DNA of 64,000 nt from Pseudomonas urmiensis (GCF_014268815.2 NZ_JABWRE020000001.1:5275001-5339000); one strand, 5' to 3'; shown: positions 10,501 through 19,746, counted from the first letter of the stretch. Made by a program: numbers and translations. Notes: generated by a model not told the origin, from the letters alone.

Positions 10501-10700
10501 CTCATCAGTTGTGCTGGACCTTACCCCAGCCTGACACCACTCATTTCTCATCAGTTGTGCTGGACCTTGTCTAAGCCTGACACCACTCATTTCTCATCAG
10601 TTGTGCTGGACCTTGTCTAAGCCTGACACCATTCATTTCTCATCAGTTGTGCTGGACCTTGTCTAAGCCTGACACCATTCATTTTCATCAGTGATATTGG
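10501..10700. repeat. 46-bp tandem repeat, four copies plus a partial
   Basis: Copies start at 10501, 10547, 10593 and 10639, each 46 bases, beginning CTCATCAGTTGTGCTGGACC and ending in a CTGACACCAYTCATTT-like block. Copy 1 differs in its middle (TTACCCCAG instead of TTGTCTAAG); copies 3 and 4 are nearly identical. A fifth, decayed copy (TCATCAGTGATATTGGACC) runs straight into the REP element at 10702. No coding frame is convincing. Confidence 0.9.
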
Positions 10701-10701
10701 A

Positions 10702-10733
10702 CCCTGTGGGAGCGGGCTTGCCCGCGAAAGCCG
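10702..10733. repeat. REP element, left flank of the RAYT gene
   Basis: CCTGTGGGAGCGGGCTTGCC core followed by CGCGAAAG. The orientation is opposite to the six REPs on the other side of the transposase gene, so the gene is bracketed by inverted REPs, the arrangement described for RAYT loci. Confidence 0.85.
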
Positions 10734-10743
10734 CACCGCCACT

Positions 10744-11199
10744 TCACAGCCAAGCACTGTCCCAATGCGGATAATCACCAATGTGGTCGACCAGCTCGGC
10801 ACGTACAGGATTATGTGCAATGTATTCGGCCACCGCGCGCACGCTTTCCTCCTTGCGCAGCGCACGGTCCTGATACCCAGGCTGCCATATCGGTTGGCAC
10901 GCAATACCCGTCTTGCGCAAGGCCATAGCTGAGCGTGACTTGAACCTGCGCATCAGTGTGCCCAGCGTCACTGCCTTCAATTCGAACAACCAGTGCACAT
11001 GGTCCGGCATAACCACCCAGGCTAGAGACTGGCAGGCATGCTCAAGATCGGCCTGGCGAATTTGCTGGACCACCAGCCGAGCTCTGTGAAAGTCACGAAA
11101 AAGCGGATTGCGCTGGGAGGTGACTGTGGTCAACAGATAGCGTCTGCCTGGCTCGGAAAAGCGACCACGGCGAAGTAGGTAGGACTCGGCGAGGGACAT
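10744..11199 (-). CDS. REP-associated tyrosine transposase (RAYT, Y1/HUH family)
   Basis: 151 residues from an ATG with AAGGAAG upstream. A much longer frame continues upstream, but only because the adjoining repeats are free of stops. The catalytic HUH motif is H67-V-H69 in VVMPDHVHW, and the nucleophilic tyrosine is Y126 in AEYIAHNPVRAELV, the standard RAYT signature. Family knowledge: these single-strand endonuclease-type enzymes recognise and process REP palindromes and are thought to have spread them. Here the gene sits between inverted REPs of one sequence type, so those are the likely substrate. It appears intact, with normal length and both motifs present. Confidence 0.92.
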   Translation of the reverse strand: MSLAESYLLRRGRFSEPGRRYLLTTVTSQRNPLFRDFHRARLVVQQIRQADLEHACQSLAWVVMPDHVHWLFELKAVTLGTLMRRFKSRSAMALRKTGIACQPIWQPGYQDRALRKEESVRAVAEYIAHNPVRAELVDHIGDYPHWDSAWL

Positions 11200-11268
11200 T
11201 TGGATCTTCCTTGAAAGTGAATACCTTCTGGAAAGTAGCGGCTCAAATGCAGGTCGCGGGTGGTTGTT

Positions 11269-11951
11269 GGTTTCTGGATGTGGCAAGGGTTGGCTGTGGC
11301 TGTGCCGGCCTCTTCGCGGGCAAGCCCGCTCCCACAGGTATTGCGGGTGTCTCGAGATAGCGGGGTGTCTGTTGGGCTTGATGGTTTCTGGATGTGGCAA
11401 GGGTTGGCTGTGGCTGTGCCGGCCTCTTCGCGGGCAAGCCCGCTCCCACAGGTATTGCGGGTGTCTCGAGATAGCGGGGTGTCTGTTGGGCTTGATGGTT
11501 TCTGGATGTGGCAAGGGTTGGCTGTGGCTGTGCCGGCCTCTTCGCGGGCAAGCCCGCTCCCACAGGTATTGCGGGTGTCTCGAGATAGCGGGGTGTCTGT
11601 TGGGCTTGATGGTTTCTGGATGTGGCAAGGGTTGGCTGTGGCTGTGCCGGCCTCTTCGCGGGCAAGCCCGCTCCCACAGGTATTGCGGGTGTCTCGAGAT
11701 AGCGGGGTGTCTGTTGGGCTTGATGGTTTCTGGATGGGCAAGGGTTGGCTGTGGTTGTGCTGGCCTCTTCGCGGGCAAGCCCGCTCCCACAGGTATTGCG
11801 GGTGTCTCGAGATAGCGGGGTGTCTGTTGGGCTAGATGGTTTCTGGATGTGGCAAGGGTTGGCTGTGGTTGTGCCGGCCTCTTCGCGGGCAAGCCCGCTC
11901 CCACAGGTATTGTGGGGGGCTCGAGATAGCGGGGTGTTTGCTGGGCTTGAT
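11269..11951. repeat. Six direct 114-bp REP-containing tandem units
   Basis: Units start at 11269, 11383, 11497, 11611, 11725 and 11838; all are 114 bases except the fifth (113, one T lost). Each carries a full REP (CCTCTTCGCGGGCAAGCCCG core) plus about 75 bases of non-REP sequence ending in GTCTGTTGGGCTTGAT. Units 1-4 are almost identical; 5 and 6 have point changes, so the array probably grew recently from one side. Because 114 is a multiple of 3, open frames run through it in several phases and are artefacts. Confidence 0.95.
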
Positions 11952-12002
11952 GGTTTCTGAAAATGAAATTGGCACACCACTGTTCCAGATGCCAAGGCAA
12001 TA

Positions 12003-12034
12003 CCTGTGGGAGCGGGCTTGCCCGCGAAGAGGCC
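12003..12034. repeat. REP element closing the RAYT island
   Basis: CCTGTGGGAGCGGGCTTGCC followed by CGCGAAGAGGCC, the same sequence type as the array but inverted relative to it. It forms a far right boundary about 110 bases before the RND efflux operon. Confidence 0.9.
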
Positions 12035-12146
12035 AGAACAGACGACAATTTCCCTTAACTGACCCCCATCAGTGTCCTTTTCGGAACCCTGATCTACGCT
12101 AACAGTCGCATCCCTCGAACCATTTGCGCGCAAGCAAGGAGCCTGC

Positions 12147-13235
12147 ATGACGTTGAGGCGTCTACTGTCGGTCGTTTGCCTGGGGTTGCTGTTCATGCTG
12201 TCGGGGTGCGAGAAGGAAGTCTCGAGTCCGGAACTGCCCAGGGTAGGTGTACTGCAAGTCCAACCCACTGATTTCGCCGCCAAGGTCACCCTGACCGGTG
12301 ATGTACAAGCGCGTGTGCAGACCGACCTGTCATTCCGCGTGGGTGGCAAGATCATCTCGCGCAGCGTCGATGTGGGCGATCACGTCAAGGCCAACCAGGT
12401 GCTCGCCCGGCTCGATCCGAAAGACCTGCAGAACAACGTCGAATCGGCCAAGGCCGAGGTATTCGCCGAACAGGCGCGGGTCACCCAGACCAGCGCGGCG
12501 TTCGTTCGCCAGCAGAAACTGCTACCCAAGGGCTACACCAGCCAGAGTGAATACGACTCCGCCCAAGCCGCCCTGCGCAGCAGCCAGAGCGCGCTCAAGG
12601 CGGCCCAGGCGCAGCTGGCCAATGCCAAGGAACAACTGGGCTACACCGCGCTGGTTTCTGAAGCCGATGGCGTGATCACTGCGCGGCAGGCCGAGGTCGG
12701 CCAAGTGGTGCAGGCGACCATGCCGATTTTCAGCCTGGCGGTGGATGGCGACCGCGATGCGGTATTCAACGTCTATGAGTCACTGTTGATTGCCCCGCCA
12801 AGCGATGAGGGGGTGATCGTCAGCCTGTTGGATGATCCCAAGATTCAGGCCGAGGGCCGGGTGCGTGAGATCACGCCAACGGTGTCTGCCGAGAGCGGCA
12901 CGGTGCAGGTCAAGGTGGCCCTGCGTAATGTGCCGGCTGGGATGCAACTGGGGTCGCCCGTCACCGCCACCGGGCGCAGCCAGGGCCGGCCGAGTATCGA
13001 ATTGCCCTGGTCGGCACTGACCAAGGGGCTCAAGGAGCCCGCCGTGTGGGTGGTGGGCGAGGGCGACAAGGTCGAGCTGCGCAAAGTCCAGGTGGGCCGT
13101 TACCTCACCGGCAAGATCGTTGTCGCCGACGGGGTCAAGGGCGGTGAGACCGTGGTCGTCAGTGGCGGCCAGTTATTGCACCCAGGCATGCAGGTAGAGA
13201 AGGTCAGTGCCAAGGACGGAGGGGCCGCGCCATGA
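12147..13235 (+). CDS. RND efflux periplasmic adaptor, lipoprotein (first)
   Basis: 362 residues with a lipoprotein signal peptide ending in the lipobox LSGC (about residues 18-21), so it is anchored to the inner membrane from the periplasmic side. The body is a membrane fusion protein: barrel-sandwich pieces VGGKIISRSVDVGDHVKANQ and SEADGVITARQAEVGQVV around an alpha-helical hairpin (about residues 95-165). A second adaptor gene overlaps its stop (ATGA), and an RND pump follows. Operons with two adaptors and one RND protein resemble TriABC of P. aeruginosa (triclosan efflux), where both adaptors are needed. Substrate here is unknown. Confidence 0.88.
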   Translation: MTLRRLLSVVCLGLLFMLSGCEKEVSSPELPRVGVLQVQPTDFAAKVTLTGDVQARVQTDLSFRVGGKIISRSVDVGDHVKANQVLARLDPKDLQNNVESAKAEVFAEQARVTQTSAAFVRQQKLLPKGYTSQSEYDSAQAALRSSQSALKAAQAQLANAKEQLGYTALVSEADGVITARQAEVGQVVQATMPIFSLAVDGDRDAVFNVYESLLIAPPSDEGVIVSLLDDPKIQAEGRVREITPTVSAESGTVQVKVALRNVPAGMQLGSPVTATGRSQGRPSIELPWSALTKGLKEPAVWVVGEGDKVELRKVQVGRYLTGKIVVADGVKGGETVVVSGGQLLHPGMQVEKVSAKDGGAAP

Positions 13236-14299
13236 AGCGCCTGCTGCTGATACTGTCTGCCGGCCTGTTGCTCAGCGCTTGTGGCAGCGATGAAGAAAAA
13301 CCCGAGCCGATCCGCCCGGTGCTGTCGATGTTGGTAGAGCCGCAGGTGCAATCGCAGCTGGGGCGCTTTGCTGGCAGCATCCAGGCGCGCTTCGAGAGCA
13401 CCCTGGGCTTTCGTGTTTCCGGGCGCATTGCTCGGCGCTGGCTGGACGTGGGCGCGCGGGTCAACCCTGGCGATACCCTGGCGACCCTCGACCCGACCGA
13501 TCAGCAAAACCAGTTGCGCGCCGCCGAGGGCGATCTGGCCAGGGTCGAGGCGCAGTGGATCAACGCCCAGGCCAACGCCCGCCGCCAGCAGCAGTTGTAC
13601 GATCGCGGTGTCGGCGCCCAGGCTCAGCTGGACATTGCCCAGACCGACCTGAAAACCACCGGCGCGTCGTTGGAACAAGCGCGCTCGGCGGTAAGCCAAG
13701 CCCGCGATCAACTCGATTACAGCACGCTGCGCAGCGATCACGCCGCCGTGGTCACCGCCTGGAAAGCCGAGGCCGGGCAAACCGTCAGCGCAGGTCAAGA
13801 AGTGGTCACCCTGGCCCGGCCTGACGTCAAGGAGGCAGTCATCGACCTGCCCATCCAACTCGCCGAGCAGTTGAACAAAGACCTCACCTTCACCGTTGCC
13901 TCGCAGCTCGATCCGAGCATCCACACCACTGCCACCCTGCGCGAGCTGGAGCCGCAGGCCGACGCCACCACCCGCACGCGCCGTGCCCGCCTGACCCTGG
14001 CTGACACCCCCGCTGCATTCCATCTGGGCACGGCGATCAGTGTCACCCTGACCACGGCGGTGACCCCGCGTAGCGAGCTGCCGCGCACTGCGCTGCTCGA
14101 GCGCGATGGCAAAACCCAGGTGTGGGTGGTCGACCCACAACAAAAGACCGTCAGCACCCGTGACGTCACCCTGATCGCACGCACCGCCAACAGCATCATC
14201 CTCGCTTCCGGGGTGCAGCCTGGCGAGCGCGTGGTCACGGCCGGGGTCAATACCCTCAAGCCAGGCCAGCAGGTCACCTTCGATGAGGAAGAACGATGA
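13232..14299 (+). CDS. RND efflux periplasmic adaptor, lipoprotein (second)
   Basis: 355 residues; signal peptide with lipobox LSAC (about residues 14-17). It has the same adaptor layout as its upstream partner: GFRVSGRIARRWLDVGARV, a coiled hairpin (about residues 85-165), then STLRSDHAAVVTAWKAEAGQ and a C-terminal membrane-proximal domain. It overlaps both neighbours by four bases. In TriABC-type systems the two adaptors are not interchangeable. No outer-membrane channel gene is in the operon, so a TolC/OpmH-like protein encoded elsewhere would be required. Confidence 0.88.
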   Translation: MKRLLLILSAGLLLSACGSDEEKPEPIRPVLSMLVEPQVQSQLGRFAGSIQARFESTLGFRVSGRIARRWLDVGARVNPGDTLATLDPTDQQNQLRAAEGDLARVEAQWINAQANARRQQQLYDRGVGAQAQLDIAQTDLKTTGASLEQARSAVSQARDQLDYSTLRSDHAAVVTAWKAEAGQTVSAGQEVVTLARPDVKEAVIDLPIQLAEQLNKDLTFTVASQLDPSIHTTATLRELEPQADATTRTRRARLTLADTPAAFHLGTAISVTLTTAVTPRSELPRTALLERDGKTQVWVVDPQQKTVSTRDVTLIARTANSIILASGVQPGERVVTAGVNTLKPGQQVTFDEEER

Positions 14300-17200
14300 A
14301 AGGAAGCTTCAACCTCTCGGAATGGGCGCTCAAGCACCAATCCTTCGTCTGGTACCTGATGTTCGTTGGCCTGCTGATGGGGATTTTTTCCTACTTCAAT
14401 CTCGGCCGTGAGGAGGACCCGTCGTTCACCATCAAGACCATGGTGATCCAGACCCGCTGGCCCGGCGCGACCCAGGACGAGACGCTCTACCAGGTCACCG
14501 ACCGCATCGAGAAGAAGCTGGAGGAGCTCGATTCGCTCGACTATGTGAAAAGCTATACCCGCCCAGGCGAGTCGACTGTCTATGTCTACCTGCGCGACAC
14601 CACCAAAGCGGCGGACATCCCGCAGATCTGGTACCAGGTGCGCAAGAAGATCGATGACATTCGCGGGCAGTTCCCCCAAGGCATCCAAGGGCCGGGTTTC
14701 AACGATGAATTCGGCGATGTGTTCGGTTCGATCTACGCCTTTACCGCCGACGGCCTGACCCTGCGACAGCTACGCGACTATGTCGAGCAGGCGCGCGCCG
14801 AAGTCCGCGAAGTGCCCAATATCGGCAAGATCGAACTGGTCGGCACCCAGGACGAAGTGCTCTACCTGAATTTCTCGACCCGCAAGCTGGCCTCGCTGGG
14901 TATTGACCAGCGCCAGGTCATGCAGGCCCTGCAATCGCAGAACGCGGTGACCCCGGCCGGGGTGATCGAGGCTGGCCCGGAGCGTATTTCGGTGCGCACC
15001 ACTGGCCAGTTCGCCTCGGAAAAAGACCTGGAAACCGTCAACCTGCGGATCAACGATCGCTTCTTCCGCCTGGCGGATATCGCCAATATCGAGCGCGGCT
15101 ACACCGATCCGCCTGCGCCGATGTTCCGCTACAACGGCCAGACCGCCATCGGCCTGGCCATTGGCATGAAGGCCGGCGGCAACATCCAGGTGTTCGGCGA
15201 GGCGCTCAAGGAGAAGATGGACCGCATCGTCACCCAATTGCCGGTAGGGGTCGGTGTGCATACGGTGTCCGACCAGTCGGTGGTGGTCGAGGAAGCGGTC
15301 GGTGGCTTCACCAGTGCCCTGTTCGAAGCGGTAGTGATCGTCCTGGCAGTCAGTTTCGTCAGCCTTGGCGTGCGCGCCGGGCTGGTGGTGGCCTGCTCGA
15401 TTCCGCTGGTGCTGGCCATGGTCTTCGTGTTCATGGAGTACAGCGGCATTACCATGCAGCGCATCTCGTTGGGCGCGCTGATCATCGCCCTGGGCCTGCT
15501 GGTGGACGATGCGATGATCACCGTGGAGGTGATGGTCACACGCTTGGAGATGGGTGAGAGCAAGGAGCAGGCGGCAACCTTCGCCTATACCTCGACGGCT
15601 TTCCCAATGCTCACCGGCACCCTGGTGACGGTGGCGGGCTTCGTGCCCATCGGCCTCAACGCCAGCTCTGCGGGCGAGTACACCTACACCCTGTTTGCGG
15701 TGATCGCGGTGGCGCTGATCGTGTCCTGGGTAGTGGCGGTGTTCTTCGCTCCGGTGCTGGGCGTGCATATTCTCAAGAGCGACAAGCTCAAGGCGCATGA
15801 CGCCGAGCCGGGTCGGGTTGGGCGGGCATTCGAGGGTGGGTTGCTGTGGTGCATGCGTCACCGTTGGCTGACCATCATCGGCACGGTGCTGCTGTTCGCC
15901 CTGGCGATCTTCAGCATGCGCTTCGTGCAGAACCAGTTCTTTCCGGCATCGGACCGACCGGAAATTCTGGTTGACCTGAACTTGCCGCAAAACGCCTCGA
16001 TCGAAGAGACGCGCAAGGTGGTCGATCGCCTGGAAGCGAAGATCAAGGACGACCCGGACCTGGTGCGCTGGAGCACCTACATCGGCCAGGGTGCGATCCG
16101 CTTCTACCTGCCGCTCGACCAGCAACTGCAGAACCCGTATTACGCCCAGTTGGTGATCGTCAGCAAAGGCCTGGAAGAGCGCCAGGGCCTGATCGAGCGT
16201 CTGCAGAAGATCCTGCGTGAAGACTTCGTTGGGATCGGCACCAACGTCCAGTCGCTGGAAATGGGCCCACCGGTAGGGCGACCGATCCAGTATCGGGTCA
16301 GTGGCAAGGACATCGACCAGGTGCGCAAGCACGCGATCGAACTGGCCACCTTGCTCGATGCCAACCCGCATATTGGCGAGATGATCTACGACTGGAACGA
16401 GCCGGGTAAGGTGCTGCGGGTCGAAATCGCCCAGGACAAGGCGCGTCAATTGGGCCTCTCGTCCGAGGACGTGGCCAACGTGATGAACAGTATCGTCAGC
16501 GGCGTGCCGGTCACCCAGGTCAACGACAACATCTACCTGGTCGATGTGATCGCCCGCGCCGAGGACAGCGAGCGCGGCTCGCCCGACACCTTGCAGAACC
16601 TGCAGATCCTCACCCCTAACGGCACTTCCATCCCTCTGCTATCGTTCGCCACCGTGCGCTATGAGCTGGAGCAGCCGTTGGTATGGCGGCGTGATCGCAA
16701 GCCGACCATCACCATCAAGGCGTCGGTCAGCGGCGAGATCCAGCCCACCGACCTGGTGGCCCAGCTCAAGCCGAAGATCGACGAGTTCGCCAGCCAGCTG
16801 CCCCCCGGTTATGAGGTGGCCACCGGCGGTACGGTAGAGGAGAGCGGCAAGGCGCAAGGACCGATCGCCAAGGTCATTCCGTTGATGCTGTTCTTGATGG
16901 CGACTTTCCTGATGATCCAGCTGCACAGCGTGCAGAAGCTGTTCCTGGTGGTCAGTGTGGCGCCGCTGGGCTTGATCGGCGTGGTGCTGGCGCTGGTGCC
17001 GACAGGGACGCCCATGGGCTTCGTGGCGATTCTCGGGATCTTGGCGCTGGCCGGGATCATCATTCGTAACTCGGTGATCCTGGTGACCCAGATCGATGAG
17101 TTCGAGGCTCAAGGTTATTCGCCATGGGATGCGGTAATGGAGGCGACCAACCACCGTCGGCGGCCGATTTTGCTCACGGCGGCAGCCGCCAGCCTGGGCA

Positions 17201-17358
17201 TGATCCCGATTGCCCGGGAAGTGTTCTGGGGGCCGATGGCCTACGCCATGATCGGCGGCATCATCAGTGCAACGCTGCTGACGCTGTTGTTCCTGCCGGC
17301 GCTGTATGTGGCCTGGTACAAGATCCGTGAGCCGCAGAGCACCCCTGAGAACCCCTAG
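14296..17358 (+). CDS. RND-family multidrug efflux transporter (AcrB/TriC-like)
   Basis: 1020 residues, normal RND length. Expected features are visible: first membrane helix near residues 16-36, a large periplasmic loop, a cluster of helices at about 335-500 with the proton-relay aspartate pair in GLLVDDAMITVEVMV, a second periplasmic loop, and a final helix block at about 855-1010. The proton-driven pump forms a tripartite complex with the two upstream adaptors. The arrangement adaptor-adaptor-pump is TriABC-like; similarity of that order is the main reason for the comparison. Substrates cannot be read from sequence. A REP pair lies just downstream. Confidence 0.92.
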   Translation: MKGSFNLSEWALKHQSFVWYLMFVGLLMGIFSYFNLGREEDPSFTIKTMVIQTRWPGATQDETLYQVTDRIEKKLEELDSLDYVKSYTRPGESTVYVYLRDTTKAADIPQIWYQVRKKIDDIRGQFPQGIQGPGFNDEFGDVFGSIYAFTADGLTLRQLRDYVEQARAEVREVPNIGKIELVGTQDEVLYLNFSTRKLASLGIDQRQVMQALQSQNAVTPAGVIEAGPERISVRTTGQFASEKDLETVNLRINDRFFRLADIANIERGYTDPPAPMFRYNGQTAIGLAIGMKAGGNIQVFGEALKEKMDRIVTQLPVGVGVHTVSDQSVVVEEAVGGFTSALFEAVVIVLAVSFVSLGVRAGLVVACSIPLVLAMVFVFMEYSGITMQRISLGALIIALGLLVDDAMITVEVMVTRLEMGESKEQAATFAYTSTAFPMLTGTLVTVAGFVPIGLNASSAGEYTYTLFAVIAVALIVSWVVAVFFAPVLGVHILKSDKLKAHDAEPGRVGRAFEGGLLWCMRHRWLTIIGTVLLFALAIFSMRFVQNQFFPASDRPEILVDLNLPQNASIEETRKVVDRLEAKIKDDPDLVRWSTYIGQGAIRFYLPLDQQLQNPYYAQLVIVSKGLEERQGLIERLQKILREDFVGIGTNVQSLEMGPPVGRPIQYRVSGKDIDQVRKHAIELATLLDANPHIGEMIYDWNEPGKVLRVEIAQDKARQLGLSSEDVANVMNSIVSGVPVTQVNDNIYLVDVIARAEDSERGSPDTLQNLQILTPNGTSIPLLSFATVRYELEQPLVWRRDRKPTITIKASVSGEIQPTDLVAQLKPKIDEFASQLPPGYEVATGGTVEESGKAQGPIAKVIPLMLFLMATFLMIQLHSVQKLFLVVSVAPLGLIGVVLALVPTGTPMGFVAILGILALAGIIIRNSVILVTQIDEFEAQGYSPWDAVMEATNHRRRPILLTAAAASLGMIPIAREVFWGPMAYAMIGGIISATLLTLLFLPALYVAWYKIREPQSTPENP

Positions 17359-17362
17359 GTCT

Positions 17363-17436
17363 CGTGGGAGCGGGCTGGCCCCGCGATAGCGACGGTAGTC
17401 TCACCCAAGCTATCGCGGGGCAAGCCCGCTCCCACG
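17363..17436. repeat. REPIN (inverted REP pair)
   Basis: CGTGGGAGCGGGCTGGCCCC and its reverse complement CGGGGCAAGCCCGCTCCCACG, extended by GATAGC/GCTATC, enclose about 17 bases. It can form a long hairpin and may end the RND transcript. It is of the CCCCGCGATAGC sequence type, unlike the REPs around the RAYT gene. Confidence 0.9.
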
Positions 17437-17456
17437 CAATCACCCATCTTCAGATT

Positions 17457-17495
17457 GGTTATATAAACATTCTTAAACAGTATTTTTAAGAATAT
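17457..17495 (+). promoter_or_regulatory. AT-rich candidate CysB-type site upstream of oscA
   Basis: The block begins GGTTATATAAACATTCTTAA and ends TTTTTAAGAATAT. A close relative with the same order of elements (GGTTATA, TTCTTA, GAATAT) lies at 24072-24109 upstream of the RBBP9 hydrolase. Genes for sulfate uptake are activated by CysB in gamma-proteobacteria, so I infer a CysB site; the identity of the regulator is not shown by the sequence. Confidence 0.5.
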
Positions 17496-17579
17496 CCGCG
17501 CCTCACTACTATGAGCCTCAAGCCAGGCGCAAATCCCCTTCAAACCTCTGCCCGGCACTTCACTCACAGGAGAACGAGC

Positions 17580-17762
17580 ATGAGTGCATCTCTGCGTAGC
17601 ATCGACGGTCAGGACGAAGCCACCATTCTGCGTGAGATTCAGAGCGCCTTGCGCGATCTGCGTTTCGGTGCGGTGGAGATTACCGTGCATAACGCTCAGG
17701 TCGTACAGATCGAGCGCAAGGAGAAGTTCCGCCTGCAACAGCCCGGCAACAAGTCCGGCTGA
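17580..17762 (+). CDS. oscA: Small sulfur-starvation protein OscA (YezD/DUF2292 family)
   Basis: 60 residues from ATG 17580, with AGGAGA upstream; an upstream in-frame ATG at 17511 lacks a ribosome site. The core [20 protein letters not shown] and [17 protein letters not shown] match the YezD-like fold. In Pseudomonas a 60-residue gene upstream of sbp, oscA, has been reported as needed for organosulfur use during chromate stress and as induced by sulfur limitation. Position just before sbp and an AT-rich upstream element agree with that. Its molecular activity is unknown. Confidence 0.85.
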   Translation: MSASLRSIDGQDEATILREIQSALRDLRFGAVEITVHNAQVVQIERKEKFRLQQPGNKSG

Positions 17763-17809
17763 TACCGCTTCACTTACTAATTAGAAAAATGCCAATCGGG
17801 AGCTTCACC

Positions 17810-18817
17810 ATGTCCATCCGCCGTTATGCGCTTGCCGCCCTGGCCAGTGCCGTTTTTGCCGGTTCCGCAATCGCCAAGGACTACGAACTGCTGAACGTGT
17901 CCTACGACCCGACCCGTGAGCTGTACCAACAGTACAACGCCGAGTTCATCAAGCACTGGCAACAGGCTCACCCGGACGACAAGGTGAAGATCCAGCAATC
18001 CCACGGTGGCTCGGGCAAACAAGGCCGGGCAGTGATCGACGGCCTGCGCGCCGACGTCGTGACCCTGGCCCTGGCCGGCGACATCGACGAAATCGCCAAG
18101 CTCGGCAAGACCCTGCCAGAGAACTGGCAGAGCCGCCTGCCGGACGCCAGCACCCCTTACACCTCGACCATCGTGTTCCTGGTGCGCAAGGGCAACCCGA
18201 AAGGCATCAAGGATTGGGGCGACCTGATCAAGAAAGACGTTTCGGTGATCACCCCGAACCCGAAAACCTCCGGCGGTGCGCGTTGGAACTTCCTCGCCGC
18301 CTGGGCCTATGGCCTGAAAACCGGTGGTAGCGAAGACAAAGCCAAGGCCTACGTGCAAGAGCTGTTCAAGCACGTACCGGTGCTCGATACCGGCGCGCGT
18401 GGCTCGACCATCACCTTCGTCAACAACGGCCAGGGCGATGTCCTGCTGGCCTGGGAAAACGAAGCGTTCCTGGCGCTCAAGGAAGATGGCGGCAGCGACA
18501 AGTTCGAAATCGTCGTGCCTTCGCTATCGATTCTCGCCGAGCCGCCAGTGGCGGTGGTCGACAAGAACGCCCAGAAAAAGGGCAACGAGAAGATCGCCGA
18601 GGAATACCTCAAGCACCTGTACAGCCCAGCTGGCCAGAAAATCGCCGCAGAAAACTTCTACCGTCCACGTGACGAGAAAGTCGCCGCCGAATTTGGCAAG
18701 CAATTCCCCAAACTCGATCTGGTAACCATCGACAAGGACTTCGGTGGCTGGAAGACTGCACAACCTAAGTTCTTCAACGATGGTGGCGTGTTCGACCAGA
18801 TCTATCAGGCGCAGTAA
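17810..18817 (+). CDS. sbp: Sulfate-binding periplasmic protein
   Basis: 335 residues from ATG 17810, preceded by CGGGA. Sec signal peptide ([20 protein letters not shown], cleavage near AIA-KDYE). The mature protein shows Sbp/CysP signatures: [57 protein letters not shown], and [19 protein letters not shown]. It captures sulfate (or thiosulfate) for CysTWA. It sits between oscA and cysT in one direction; a hairpin before cysT probably keeps sbp message more abundant than the permease messages. Confidence 0.95.
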   Translation: MSIRRYALAALASAVFAGSAIAKDYELLNVSYDPTRELYQQYNAEFIKHWQQAHPDDKVKIQQSHGGSGKQGRAVIDGLRADVVTLALAGDIDEIAKLGKTLPENWQSRLPDASTPYTSTIVFLVRKGNPKGIKDWGDLIKKDVSVITPNPKTSGGARWNFLAAWAYGLKTGGSEDKAKAYVQELFKHVPVLDTGARGSTITFVNNGQGDVLLAWENEAFLALKEDGGSDKFEIVVPSLSILAEPPVAVVDKNAQKKGNEKIAEEYLKHLYSPAGQKIAAENFYRPRDEKVAAEFGKQFPKLDLVTIDKDFGGWKTAQPKFFNDGGVFDQIYQAQ

Positions 18818-18868
18818 GTCACCCTTACAGTGCCTCTCGGGAGCAACACCCTTCAGTAGCCTGTACTG

Positions 18869-18888
18869 GCCCGGGACTCGTCCCGGGC
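18869..18888 (+). terminator. Intercistronic hairpin between sbp and cysT
   Basis: Perfect 8-bp stem GCCCGGGA / TCCCGGGC with loop CTCG and no T run. It is placed 51 bases after the sbp stop and before cysT, consistent with partial termination or 3' stabilisation of the sbp message. Confidence 0.6.
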
Positions 18889-18913
18889 TTCGTGCGTTCA
18901 ACCAGGGACCTTT

Positions 18914-19732
18914 ATGTCACGTCGTATTTCCCCCGTCATACCCGGCTTCGGGCTGACGCTGGGCTACACCTTGGTGTACCTCAGCCTGATCGTGCTGATA
19001 CCGCTGGCGGCCATGTTCATTCATGCCTCGCAGCTGACCTGGGAGCAGTTCTGGAACATCATCAGTGCGCCGCGGGTCATTGCCGCGCTCAAGCTGAGTT
19101 TCGGCACCGCCCTGTTCGCCGCCATCATCAATGGCGTGATCGGTACCCTGCTGGCCTGGGTGCTGGTGCGCTACACCTTTCCTGGCCGCAAGATCATCGA
19201 TGCGATGATCGACCTCCCGTTCGCCTTGCCCACGGCCGTGGCCGGTATTGCACTGACCGCGCTGTACGCACCGGCTGGCTGGGTCGGTCAGTTCGCCACC
19301 GACCTTGGCTTCAAGATCGCCTATACCCCGCTGGGTATCACCCTGGCCCTGACCTTCGTCACCCTGCCGTTCGTGGTGCGGACCGTGCAGCCGGTGTTGG
19401 CGGACATCCCGCGCGAGGTCGAAGAAGCCGCTGCCTGCCTGGGCGCGAAACCCTTGCAGGTGTTTCGCTACATCCTTGCGCCGGCACTGCTGCCGGCCTG
19501 GTTGACCGGCTTCGCCCTGGCCTTCGCCCGCGGTGTGGGTGAGTATGGTTCGGTGATCTTCATCGCCGGCAACATGCCGATGAAGACCGAGATCCTGCCG
19601 CTGCTGATCATGGTCAAGCTCGACCAATACGACTACACCGGCGCCACTGCCATCGGCGTGTTGATGCTGGTGGTTTCCTTCATCCTGCTGCTGCTGATCA
19701 ACTTGTTGCAGCGGCGCATCGAAACCCCTTGA
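18914..19732 (+). CDS. cysT: Sulfate ABC transporter permease CysT (CysU)
   Basis: 272-residue integral membrane permease. Six hydrophobic stretches are visible (the first about residues 14-38), as are the conserved [20 protein letters not shown] segment and the EAA loop [18 protein letters not shown] near residue 172. It forms the sulfate/thiosulfate channel with CysW, energised by CysA. A stop 14 bases before the cysW ATG, with the cysW ribosome site immediately after it, indicates close coupling. Confidence 0.94.
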   Translation: MSRRISPVIPGFGLTLGYTLVYLSLIVLIPLAAMFIHASQLTWEQFWNIISAPRVIAALKLSFGTALFAAIINGVIGTLLAWVLVRYTFPGRKIIDAMIDLPFALPTAVAGIALTALYAPAGWVGQFATDLGFKIAYTPLGITLALTFVTLPFVVRTVQPVLADIPREVEEAAACLGAKPLQVFRYILAPALLPAWLTGFALAFARGVGEYGSVIFIAGNMPMKTEILPLLIMVKLDQYDYTGATAIGVLMLVVSFILLLLINLLQRRIETP

Positions 19733-19746
19733 AGGAGGCCCGGCTC

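Noticed and set aside
11269..11951. Possible CRISPR array
   Set aside because: Units are 114 bp and the segments between REP palindromes are the same in every unit, whereas CRISPR spacers differ; no cas genes nearby.
10744..12355. Minus-strand frames of 434 and 370 codons and plus-strand frames of 183-191 codons across the repeat array
   Set aside because: They exist because the 114-bp unit is a multiple of three and contains no stops in those phases; the translations are repeats of the REP itself. The real gene is the 151-residue RAYT at 10744-11199.
14770..16449. 559-codon frame antisense to the RND pump gene
   Set aside because: Very rich in His, Gln and Arg, typical of antisense reading of GC-rich membrane-protein codons; the sense gene is certain.
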